Shown: one piece after another, positions 5,847 to 12,981 of the stretch
Layout: each line of letters starts with the position of its first letter
Position numbering within the stretch: the stretch's first letter is position 1
Assembly (NCBI GenBank): GCA_945878355.1
Contig: CAMCTC010000128.1
Coordinates: 1 to 12,981 of the forward strand
Source: Bordetella parapertussis
GTDB taxonomy: Bacteria; Pseudomonadota; Gammaproteobacteria; Burkholderiales; Burkholderiaceae_C
Direction: 5' to 3'
Length of the DNA: 12,981 nucleotides
Made by a program: the position numbers and the translations under genes
Notes under the pieces: generated by a model
What the model was told of the DNA's origin: nothing
What the model saw: only the letters and a program-made list of their open reading frames with translations
Database searches by the model: none

Positions 5847-6698
5847 CTACTTTTCTGTGTCGACCAGGCCTTTGACGAACCAGCGCTGCATGCTGATGAC
5901 CACCAGCGCCGGCGGTAGCATCGCCAGCAGCGCGGTGGCCATCACCAGGTTCCACTCGTTGGCCGCGTCGCCGCCCGAGATCATGCGCTGGATGCCCAGC
6001 ACGATCGGGTACATCTTCTCGTCGGTCGTCACCAACAGCGGCCAGAGGTACTGGTTCCAGCCGTAGATGAACTGGATCACGAACAGCGCCGCGATCGAGG
6101 TGGTGGACAAGGGCAGCAGGATGTCCTTGAAAAAGCGCATCGGCCCGGCGCCGTCGATGCGCGCGGCCTCGACCAGTTCGTCCGGTACCGTCAGAAAGAA
6201 CTGGCGGAACAGGAAGGTGGCGGTGGCCGAGGCGATCAGCGGGATCGTCAGCCCGGCATAGCTGTTGAGCATCCCCAAGTCGCTGACCACCTTGTAGGTC
6301 GGCGAGATGCGCACCTCGACCGGCAGCATCAGCGTGACGAAGATAGCCCAGAAGAACAGTTGCTTGAACGGGAAGCGAAAGTACACCAGCGCAAACGCCG
6401 ACAGCAGCGAGATGCTGATCTTGGCCAGCGCGATGATCAGCGCGCTGATCAGACTGACCAGCAGCATCTGGCTCACCGGCGCCTTGCTACCCGGCCCGCT
6501 GCCGTGTCCGCCCAGCGCTTTGAAGATGCTCTCCCAGAAGTGGCCGCCCGGCAGCAAAGGCATGGGCGCTTGCACGATGGCCTCGGCCGTGTGGCTGGCC
6601 GCGACAAAGGTCAGGTAGACCGGGAAGGCCACCACCGCCACCCCCAGCAGCAGCACGGCGTGCGACAACAGGTTCAGCCAGGGGCGGCGCTCAACCAC
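5847..6698 (-). CDS. ugpE: G3P ABC transporter permease UgpE
   Basis: This 283-residue inner-membrane subunit forms half of the sn-glycerol-3-phosphate channel. It has about six hydrophobic segments, starting at 10-33, and a Gly-rich periplasmic loop near 62-73. The conserved cytoplasmic EAA loop [20 protein letters not shown] (177-196) docks on UgpC. The Asn-Trp-rich segment [13 protein letters not shown] is characteristic of the MalG/UgpE side of CUT1 transporters. The GTG at 6698 has GAGGG about 6 nt upstream and starts the protein just before helix 1. Length fits the family. It is 27 nt after ugpA and 46 nt before ugpC, so it is part of the same transcript. Confidence 0.94.
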   Translation of the reverse strand: MVERRPWLNLLSHAVLLLGVAVVAFPVYLTFVAASHTAEAIVQAPMPLLPGGHFWESIFKALGGHGSGPGSKAPVSQMLLVSLISALIIALAKISISLLSAFALVYFRFPFKQLFFWAIFVTLMLPVEVRISPTYKVVSDLGMLNSYAGLTIPLIASATATFLFRQFFLTVPDELVEAARIDGAGPMRFFKDILLPLSTTSIAALFVIQFIYGWNQYLWPLLVTTDEKMYPIVLGIQRMISGGDAANEWNLVMATALLAMLPPALVVISMQRWFVKGLVDTEK

Positions 6699-6725
6699 GG
6701 ACGGCCCTCATTGCGGTCTTGCGCA

Positions 6726-7610
6726 TCAGTAATTCACCCGGCGTTCGACGTATTTGAACTGCACCACCGTCAAGCCCACCACCAGCACCATCAGCACCAC
6801 CGACTGTGCCGCCGACGCGCCCAGGTCGAGGTTCTTGAAGTCGGTGTAGAGCTTGTAGATCAGGATCTCGGTGTCCTTGCCCGGCCCACCGTGTGTCGAA
6901 GAATCGACGATCGCGAAGGTGTCGAGAAACACATAGACCACGTTGATCACCAGCAGGAAGAAGCTGGTGGGCGACAGCAGCGGAAAGATGATGGTCCAGA
7001 AACGACGCCAGGGCCGTGCGCCGTCTATCGCCGCCGCCTCGATCAGCGATTTGGGGATCGACTGCAGCCCGGCCAGGAAGAACAGGAAGTTGTAGGACAA
7101 CTGCTTCCACACCGCCGCCATCACGATCAGCGCCATCGCGTGGTCGCCGTTGAGCAGGTGGTTCCATTCGAATCCGCCAGCGCGCAAGTACCAGGCCACC
7201 ACGCCGATGCTCGGCGCGAACATGAACAACCACAGCACGCCAGCCACCGCCGGCGCCACCGCGTAAGGCCAGATCAGCATCGTCTTGTAGACCGCAGCAC
7301 CGCGCATCACCCGGTCGGCCATCACCGCCAGCAGCAGGCTGATCACCAGTCCCGATACCGCCACCAGCACCGAGAACACCGCGGTGGTGCGAAAGCTCTG
7401 GTAGTAGGTCGGGTCGGAGAACAGGCGCTGGAAGTTCTCCAGCCCCACCCACTCGACGCTGGTGCCGAAGGCGTCTTGCTGCTGCAACGACTGCAGCAGC
7501 GCCTGGCCTGCGGGCCAGAAGAAGAACACCGAGATCACCACCAACTGCGGCCCCAGCAAGGCCCAGGGCAACCAGGCCGATTTGAAGAGGACGCGTTTCT
7601 CAGCCGCCAA
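6726..7610 (-). CDS. ugpA: G3P ABC transporter permease UgpA
   Basis: This 294-residue permease partners UgpE in the channel. Visible features are an N-terminal helix (12-33), several further membrane segments, and the cytoplasmic EAA loop [20 protein letters not shown] (191-210). The stretch [17 protein letters not shown] is typical of MalF/UgpA-type subunits. The chosen start is a TTG (7608-7610), 5 nt after the ugpB stop, with AAGGG upstream. No ATG is available near the N-terminus, and [16 protein letters not shown] matches the usual beginning of UgpA proteins. The rare start codon and tight spacing suggest translation coupled to ugpB. Confidence 0.93.
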   Translation of the reverse strand: MAAEKRVLFKSAWLPWALLGPQLVVISVFFFWPAGQALLQSLQQQDAFGTSVEWVGLENFQRLFSDPTYYQSFRTTAVFSVLVAVSGLVISLLLAVMADRVMRGAAVYKTMLIWPYAVAPAVAGVLWLFMFAPSIGVVAWYLRAGGFEWNHLLNGDHAMALIVMAAVWKQLSYNFLFFLAGLQSIPKSLIEAAAIDGARPWRRFWTIIFPLLSPTSFFLLVINVVYVFLDTFAIVDSSTHGGPGKDTEILIYKLYTDFKNLDLGASAAQSVVLMVLVVGLTVVQFKYVERRVNY

Positions 7611-7615
7611 GTCGC

Positions 7616-8929
7616 TCAGCCCTTGTTTGCTTTCTCGAACCGCTCAAGCAGCTCGTTGCCGCGCGACACGGCCGAATCCAACGCCTCTTTGGGCGCCTTC
7701 TTGCCCGACCAGACCTGTTCCAGTTCCTCGTCGATCACCGTGCGGATCTGCACCATGTTGCCCAGGCGGATGCCGCGCGACTTGTCGGTGGTCTTGCGGA
7801 TCATCTGGGTCACGGCCACGTCGGTGCCCGGGTTCTTCTTGTAGAAACCGCTCTTGTCCGTGGTCTCGAAAGCTGCCTTGGTGATCGGCAGGTAGCCGGT
7901 GCGCTGGTGGCTCTTGGCCTGCACGTCGGCGCTAGACAGGAAGTTGAAGAACGCTGCCGTGCCCTTGTAGTCGACTGGCTTCTTGCCCGACATCACCCAC
8001 AGGCTGGCGCCGCCGATCACGGTGTTCTGCGGCGCGCCCGGCACGTCCTGGTAATAGGGCAGGGCGGCCATGCCGTAGGCGAACTTGGCGTTCTTGGAAA
8101 CGCTGCCGTACAGTGCCGACGAGCCGGTGTACATCGCGCATTCACCCGACGGGAAAGTGGCATCGGCCGTGTTGTTGCGTCCCTTGTAGACGAACAGGCC
8201 CTGCTTGCTCATGTTGGCCAGGTTCTCGATGTGGCGCAGGTGCAGCGGGGTGTTGAAGGCCAGTCGGGTGTCGAGCCCGCCGAAGCCGTTGTTCTTGGTC
8301 GCGAACAAGGTGTTGTGCCAGGCCGAGAAGCTCTCGAGCTGGGTCCAACTCTGCCAGCTGGTGGTGTACGGGCATTTGTGGCCAGTGGCCTTGAGCTTGG
8401 CTGCGGCCAGCGCTACCTCGGGCCAGGTGGTCGGCGCCTTCTCGGGGTCGAGACCGGCAGCCTTGAAGGCGTCCTTGTTCCAATAAAAGATCGTCGTCGA
8501 GCTGTTGAACGGCAGGCTCAGCATCTGGCCGTTGGGCGCTGTGTAGTAGCCCGACACGGCGGGCACATAGGCGCCCGGGTCGAACTTGTAGCCGGCGTCC
8601 TTCATCATCTGGGCCACCGGCACGATCGCGCTCTTGCTGGCCATCATCGTCGCGGTGCCGACCTCGAAGACCTGCAGGATGTTGGGTGCATTGCCGGCGC
8701 GGAACGCGGCGATCGCTGCGGTCATGCTCTGGTCGTAGCTGCCCTTGAAGCTGGGCACCACCTTGTAGTCCTTCTGGCTGGCGTTGAACTCGTTGGCCAG
8801 GTCGTTGACCCAGTCGCCCAGCGCGCCGCCCATCGAGTGCCACCACTGAATTTCGGTCTGGGCCTGGGCTGGCAGGCTGGCCAGCGCGGTGGCGGCGGCC
8901 AGGGCCGCCAAGTGCAGTTTGAGTTTCAT
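7616..8929 (-). CDS. ugpB: G3P ABC transporter substrate-binding protein UgpB
   Basis: This is the periplasmic receptor for sn-glycerol-3-phosphate and glycerophosphodiesters. With the ATG at 8929 it has 437 residues and a Sec signal peptide: KLK, a hydrophobic core, and cleavage after AQA at residue 23. The mature start, [16 protein letters not shown], is typical of UgpB. Y65, E89 and S144 fall where, from recall, the E. coli protein has ligand-binding residues. The ATG follows GGAG at 5-nt spacing. A longer in-frame extension to 9001 was rejected because it would bury the signal peptide and cover the candidate Pho box. It is the first and presumably most abundant product of ugpBAECQ, which has the same gene order as in E. 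coli. Confidence 0.95.
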   Translation of the reverse strand: MKLKLHLAALAAATALASLPAQAQTEIQWWHSMGGALGDWVNDLANEFNASQKDYKVVPSFKGSYDQSMTAAIAAFRAGNAPNILQVFEVGTATMMASKSAIVPVAQMMKDAGYKFDPGAYVPAVSGYYTAPNGQMLSLPFNSSTTIFYWNKDAFKAAGLDPEKAPTTWPEVALAAAKLKATGHKCPYTTSWQSWTQLESFSAWHNTLFATKNNGFGGLDTRLAFNTPLHLRHIENLANMSKQGLFVYKGRNNTADATFPSGECAMYTGSSALYGSVSKNAKFAYGMAALPYYQDVPGAPQNTVIGGASLWVMSGKKPVDYKGTAAFFNFLSSADVQAKSHQRTGYLPITKAAFETTDKSGFYKKNPGTDVAVTQMIRKTTDKSRGIRLGNMVQIRTVIDEELEQVWSGKKAPKEALDSAVSRGNELLERFEKANKG

Positions 8930-8934
8930 TTCAT

Positions 8935-8938
8935 CTCC
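8935..8938 (-). promoter_or_regulatory. Ribosome binding site of ugpB
   Basis: GGAG lies 5 nt before the ATG at 8929. This is the strongest Shine-Dalgarno match in the operon. It fixes the start at the signal-peptide methionine rather than at the longer upstream frame. Confidence 0.75.
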
Positions 8939-8979
8939 GTGAATACCCTGAGAGGGGGCCGCCAGTGTGCAGGCGGTTT

Positions 8980-8997
8980 GTGACAGTGCCGTATCAG
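8980..8997 (-). promoter_or_regulatory. Candidate Pho box upstream of ugpB
   Basis: On the - strand the sequence reads CTGATACGGCACTGTCAC: two 7-mers, CTGATAC and CTGTCAC, separated by 4 bp. That matches the direct-repeat layout of the PhoB site, about 12 of 18 positions against the E. coli consensus as recalled. Ten bases further is CACACT (8964-8969), a weak -10, at the usual Pho box to -10 spacing. The box is 50 bp before the ugpB start. PhoB control of ugp is established in E. coli; here it is inferred. Confidence 0.45.
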
Positions 8998-9012
8998 ACA
9001 CACCTGGGCTTC

Positions 9013-9028
9013 AATCCGCAACCGGATT
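9013..9028. promoter_or_regulatory. Inverted repeat in the divergent ugpB/dehydrogenase region
   Basis: AATCCG and CGGATT form a perfect 6-bp dyad with a 4-bp spacer. It sits upstream of both divergent genes in a 228-bp gap (8930-9157) and has the shape of an operator. No known regulator site was recognised. The rest of the gap holds no gene, and no strong sigma-70 promoter was seen for the rightward gene. Confidence 0.3.
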
Positions 9029-9157
9029 AACCCGCCGGCCGGTGCGGTTCGCGCCGCCCCGGGCGCAGTCCCTATGTTGCACTGCGATACGATACCAATC
9101 CAGTTGCCTATGCAGGTTGGTTTGACCTCGATCCAGGAAGTCGCCGCTTGCCGTCCC

Positions 9158-12100
9158 ATGAACGCACCGCTTGCCATCTCCCACCTGACCGCAGGCCAGC
9201 CTGACATCGCAGCCGCGGGCGACGCGCCTCGGCTGCGCGAAATTCCGTACAACTACACCTCGTTCTCCGACCGCGAGATCGTGTTGCGGCTGTTGGGCCA
9301 GCGCGGCTGGGAGCTGCTCGACCTGCTGCGCGACGAGCGCCGAACCGGCCGCTCGGCCCGCATGCTCTACGAGGTGTTGGGCGACATCTGGGTGGTGCAG
9401 CGCAACCCCTACCTCGAAGACGACCTGCTGGACAACCCCAAGCGCCGCGAGTTGCTGATCGCTGCGCTCGAGCACCGCCTCGGCGAGGTGGCCCAGCGCC
9501 GCACGCCCGATGCCGATGCCTTGCGCGACAGCCATGTCGGCGAACTTTTGCAGCTCGCCAGCGACGCTGTCCAGCGTTTTGCCAGCCACTTTGCCGTGTT
9601 GGCCGCGCTGCGCCAGCGCAGCCGCAAGGCGCTGGGCCGCGCCACTGCGCGCGACAACATCAAGTTCGACGGCTTGTCGCGGGTCTCTCATGTCACCGAT
9701 GCCACCGACTGGCGGGTCGAGTTTCCGTTTGTCGTGCTCACCCCCGACACCGAGGCCGAGATGGCCGCGCTGGTAGCCGGCTGCGTCGAGCTTGGCCTGA
9801 CCATCATCCCGCGCGGCGGCGGCACCGGCTACACCGGTGGCGCGGTGCCGCTGACCTGGAAGAGCGCGGTGATCAACACCGAAAAGCTCGAGCAGATGAC
9901 CGAGGTCGAGCTGATCGACCTGCCCGGCGTGGCGCACAAAGTGGCCACTGTCTGGACCGGCGCCGGCGTGGTGACGCAGCGCGTGGCCGACGCCGCCGAG
10001 CGCGCCGGCTATGTGTTTGCGGTCGACCCCACGTCGGCCGAGGCCAGCTGCGTCGGCGGCAATGTGGCGATGAACGCCGGCGGCAAAAAGGCTGTGCTGT
10101 GGGGCACCGCGCTGGACAACCTGGCGAGCTGGCGCATGGTCACGCCCCAGGCCAAGTGGCTGGAGGTGGTGCGGCTGAACCACAACCTGGGCAAGATCCA
10201 CGACACCCCGGTCGCGAGCTTCGAGCTGCGCTGGTTTGATGCCACGGGCAAGGTGCTCGAGAAGACCGAGCGGCTGGACATCCCAGGCTCGACTTTCAGA
10301 AAAGAGGGCCTGGGCAAGGACGTCACTGACAAGTTCCTCGCCGGCCTGCCCGGTATTCAGAAAGAGGGCTGCGACGGCCTGATCACCAGCGCGCGCTGGA
10401 TCGTCCACAAGATGCCGGCGCATGTGCGCACCGTCTGCCTGGAGTTCTTCGGCAACCCGATCGAGGCGGTGCCGTCCATCGTCGAGATCAAGAACTTCAT
10501 GTTCGAGGATGCCAAGAAAGGCGGCGCGATCCTGGCCGGCCTGGAGCACCTGGACGACCGCTACCTCAAAGCCGTGGGCTACACCACCAAGAGCAAGCGC
10601 GGGTCTTTCGGCGGCGCGCTGCCCAAGATGGTGTTGTTCGGCGACATCGTCGGCGACGACGAGGACGCCGTGGCGCGCGCCACCAGTGAGGTGGTGCGCA
10701 TCGCCAACAGCCGATCGGGCGAGGGCTTCGTGGCCGTCAGCGCCGACGCCCGCAAGAAGTTCTGGCTCGACCGCAAGCGCACCGCGGCGATTGCCCGCCA
10801 CACCAACGCGTTCAAGGTCAACGAGGACGTGGTGATCCCGCTCGAGCGCATGGGCGAGTACACGCTGGGCATCGAGCGCATCAACATCGAGCTCAGCCTG
10901 CGCAACAAGCTGGCATTGACCGAGCGGCTGCAGGTGTTTCTGACCCAGGGCCAGTTGCCGCTGGGCAAGGCCGACGACGCCGGCAACATCCCCAGCGCCG
11001 AGTTGCTGGAAGACCGCGTGCAGCAAGCCCTGGCCGAGCTGGGCCAGGTGCGTGCGCAGTGGCAGTTGTGGCTGAACCAGCTCGACCTGCCCCAGTCGCC
11101 CGACGGCGGCGAGCCTGGCCGAAGCTTTTTCGACCAGCTGCAAGACCATTCGCTGCGCGCGAGCTGGAAGCTGCAGCTGCTCAAGCCTTTGCAAGCGATG
11201 TTTGCCGGCGCGGCTTTCGCGCCGATGCTCGACGAGTTCAAGCGCATCCACCAGCAGGTGCTGCGCGGCCGGGTCTGGGTGGCGCTGCACATGCATGCCG
11301 GCGACGGCAACGTGCACACCAACATCCCCGTCAACTCAGACAACTACGAGATGCTGCAGACCGCGCACGAGGCGGTGGCCCGCATCATGGTGCTGGCGCG
11401 CAGCCTGGGTGGTGTGATCTCGGGTGAGCACGGCATCGGCATCACCAAGCTCGAATTCATGCGCGATGCCGAGTTGGCCGACTTCGCCGACTACAAGGCC
11501 CGCATCGACCCCGAGGGCCGCTTCAACAAGGGCAAGCTGCTGCGCGGCGATGCGCTGAGCAAGCTCGGCGCCGATGTCCGCGCGGCCGACCTGAGCCACG
11601 CTTACACGCCCAGCTTCGGGCTGATGGGCCACGAGTCGCTGATCATGCAGCAAAGCGACATCGGCGCGATCAGCGAGAGCATCAAGGACTGCCTGCGCTG
11701 CGGCAAGTGCAAGCCCGTGTGCGCCACCCATGTGCCGCGCGCCAACCTGCTGTACAGCCCGCGCAACAAGATCCTGGCCACCTCGCTGCTGATCGAGGCT
11801 TTCTTGTACGAGGAGCAAACCCGCCGCGGCGTCAGCCTCAAGCATTGGGAAGAGTTCGAAGACGTTGCCGACCACTGCACGGTCTGCCACAAATGCCTCA
11901 ACCCCTGCCCGGTCGACATCGACTTCGGCGAGGTGTCGATGAACATGCGCAACCTGCTGCGCAAGATGGGGCAAAAGAGCTTTCGCCCGGGCAACGCCGC
12001 AGCGATGTTGATGCTCAACGCCACCAGCCCGCAGACCATCAAGCTGGTGCGCGGTGCGATGGTCGGTGTGGGCTTCAAGCTGCAGCGCATGGCCAACGAC

Positions 12101-12981
12101 GTGCTCAAGCTCGCTGCCCGCAAGCAGACCAACGCACCGGCCGCCACGCTGGGTGCGGCGCCGATTCGCGAGCAGGTGATCCACTTCATCAACAAGAAGC
12201 TGCCCGGCGGCCTGCCCAAGAAGACGGCGCGCGCGCTGCTCGACATTGAGGACAAGGACTACGTCCCGATCATCCGCAACCCGGCAGCCACCACCGCCGA
12301 GACCGAAGCGGTGTTCTATTTTCCGGGTTGCGGGTCCGAGCGGCTGTTCAGCCAGGTGGGCCTGGCCACGCAAGCGATGCTCTGGCATGCCGGCGTGCAG
12401 ACCGTGTTGCCGCCTGGCTACCTGTGCTGCGGCTACCCGCAGCGCGGGTCGGGCCAGTTCGACAAGGCCGACAAGATCATCACCGACAACCGGGTGCTGT
12501 TCCACCGCGTGGCCAACACGCTGAACTACCTCGACATCAAGACCGTCGTGGTGAGCTGCGGCACCTGCTACGACCAGCTGCAGGGCTACAAGTTCGAGGA
12601 CATCTTCCCCGGCAGCCGCATCATCGACATCCACGAGTACCTGCTTGAAAAAGGCATCACCCTGCCCGGCGCTGGCGACGGCAACGCCGCGGGCTACCTC
12701 TACCACGACCCCTGCCACAGCCCGATGAAGCTGCAAGAGCCGATGAAGACCGTCAAGGCGCTGGTCGGGCCGAACGTGCTCAAGAGCGAGCGCTGTTGCG
12801 GCGAGAGCGGCACGCTGGGCGTGACAAGGCCCGACATCTCGACCCAGATCCGCTTCCGCAAGGAAGAAGAACTGCGGCTGGACGAGGGCAAGCTGCGCGA
12901 CCGCATGGCCAGCGTGGCCTTGGCCGACGGTGCGGCGCCAGTGGCCGCTGGCGGCAACATCAAGATCCTCACCTCTTGCCC
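9158..12981 (+). CDS. DUF3683-type FAD-linked oxidase / Fe-S oxidoreductase fusion (3' partial)
   Basis: The frame is open for 1274 residues to the window end. An N-terminal region (about 30-190, [20 protein letters not shown]) resembles DUF3683. A PCMH-type FAD domain follows, with [11 protein letters not shown] (218-228) and [20 protein letters not shown] (from 290). A FAD-oxidase C-terminal domain has [10 protein letters not shown] (711-720) and SGEHGIG (755-761). Two 4Fe-4S motifs come next, C845/C848/C851/C855 and C907/C910/C913/C917, then two CCG domains (C1058, CC1090-1091, C1134/C1137; then C1186, CC1213-1214). Residue C1274 in TSC probably opens the last CxxC, so little is missing. 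It resembles GlcD joined to GlcF, hence a flavin dehydrogenase passing electrons through Fe-S centres. Substrate (D-lactate, glycolate or another 2-hydroxy acid) is unknown. The ATG at 9158 gives the usual MNAP start; a TTG at 9122 is an alternative. Confidence 0.88.
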   Translation, partial: MNAPLAISHLTAGQPDIAAAGDAPRLREIPYNYTSFSDREIVLRLLGQRGWELLDLLRDERRTGRSARMLYEVLGDIWVVQRNPYLEDDLLDNPKRRELLIAALEHRLGEVAQRRTPDADALRDSHVGELLQLASDAVQRFASHFAVLAALRQRSRKALGRATARDNIKFDGLSRVSHVTDATDWRVEFPFVVLTPDTEAEMAALVAGCVELGLTIIPRGGGTGYTGGAVPLTWKSAVINTEKLEQMTEVELIDLPGVAHKVATVWTGAGVVTQRVADAAERAGYVFAVDPTSAEASCVGGNVAMNAGGKKAVLWGTALDNLASWRMVTPQAKWLEVVRLNHNLGKIHDTPVASFELRWFDATGKVLEKTERLDIPGSTFRKEGLGKDVTDKFLAGLPGIQKEGCDGLITSARWIVHKMPAHVRTVCLEFFGNPIEAVPSIVEIKNFMFEDAKKGGAILAGLEHLDDRYLKAVGYTTKSKRGSFGGALPKMVLFGDIVGDDEDAVARATSEVVRIANSRSGEGFVAVSADARKKFWLDRKRTAAIARHTNAFKVNEDVVIPLERMGEYTLGIERINIELSLRNKLALTERLQVFLTQGQLPLGKADDAGNIPSAELLEDRVQQALAELGQVRAQWQLWLNQLDLPQSPDGGEPGRSFFDQLQDHSLRASWKLQLLKPLQAMFAGAAFAPMLDEFKRIHQQVLRGRVWVALHMHAGDGNVHTNIPVNSDNYEMLQTAHEAVARIMVLARSLGGVISGEHGIGITKLEFMRDAELADFADYKARIDPEGRFNKGKLLRGDALSKLGADVRAADLSHAYTPSFGLMGHESLIMQQSDIGAISESIKDCLRCGKCKPVCATHVPRANLLYSPRNKILATSLLIEAFLYEEQTRRGVSLKHWEEFEDVADHCTVCHKCLNPCPVDIDFGEVSMNMRNLLRKMGQKSFRPGNAAAMLMLNATSPQTIKLVRGAMVGVGFKLQRMANDVLKLAARKQTNAPAATLGAAPIREQVIHFINKKLPGGLPKKTARALLDIEDKDYVPIIRNPAATTAETEAVFYFPGCGSERLFSQVGLATQAMLWHAGVQTVLPPGYLCCGYPQRGSGQFDKADKIITDNRVLFHRVANTLNYLDIKTVVVSCGTCYDQLQGYKFEDIFPGSRIIDIHEYLLEKGITLPGAGDGNAAGYLYHDPCHSPMKLQEPMKTVKALVGPNVLKSERCCGESGTLGVTRPDISTQIRFRKEEELRLDEGKLRDRMASVALADGAAPVAAGGNIKILTSC

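Noticed and set aside
6360..7844. A 494-codon open frame on the + strand opposite ugpE/ugpA/ugpB
   Set aside because: It is a shadow of the permease genes. The product is His/Gln/Arg-rich without domains and spans three real genes.
8930..9001. N-terminal extension of UgpB by 24 residues
   Set aside because: The ATG at 8929 has a good GGAG site and begins a standard signal peptide. The extension would place polar residues before it and overlap the candidate promoter.
9011..11317. A 768-codon open frame on the - strand opposite the dehydrogenase
   Set aside because: It is fully antisense to a gene with intact FAD and Fe-S motifs. Its product is low-complexity, rich in His, Gln, Ala and Leu, with no recognisable domain, as expected of a shadow frame in GC-rich DNA.

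Overview
The window is about 13 kb of high-GC DNA. Codon use, the complete ugpBAECQ order and a very large DUF3683-type FAD/Fe-S oxidoreductase point to a betaproteobacterium of the order Burkholderiales, possibly a Leptothrix/Rubrivivax relative. That placement is from recall and could not be searched. No rRNA, tRNA, CRISPR array or transposase was recognised.

Layout. (1) 1-1131 (+): the C-terminal part of an MFS exporter whose start lies outside the window. (2) 1170-3318 (-): a two-gene two-component system, with a multi-pass membrane histidine kinase followed 4 nt later by a FixJ/NarL-type response regulator. It is preceded by an AT-rich leader (about 3331-3420) and then about 530 bp of non-coding, repeat-rich DNA. 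(3) 3990-8929 (-): a complete sn-glycerol-3-phosphate (G3P) uptake operon, read ugpB-ugpA-ugpE-ugpC-ugpQ, with short gaps or overlaps. (4) 9158-12981 (+): a divergent multidomain dehydrogenase (DUF3683-like N-terminus, FAD-binding domain, FAD-oxidase C-terminal domain, two 4Fe-4S motifs, two CCG cysteine-rich domains), cut by the window end just before its last expected cysteine.

Function. UgpB captures G3P or its diesters in the periplasm, UgpA/UgpE form the membrane channel, and UgpC supplies ATP hydrolysis. UgpQ cleaves imported glycerophosphodiesters to G3P plus alcohol. A candidate Pho box lies 50 bp upstream of ugpB, which would fit phosphate-starvation control. The divergent dehydrogenase shares the 228-bp intergenic region, but its substrate is unknown.

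Most notable observation. A perfect 94-bp direct repeat (1053-1146 and 3952-4045) brackets the whole two-component system and its repeat-rich upstream DNA. The repeat contains the 3' end of the MFS reading frame and the last 17 codons of ugpQ. The simplest reading is that the MFS gene and ugpQ were once tail-to-tail and overlapping, and that a segment of about 2.8 kb entered between them while duplicating 94 bp. Both flanking genes thus stayed intact, and the segment is now potentially excisable by recombination between the repeats.
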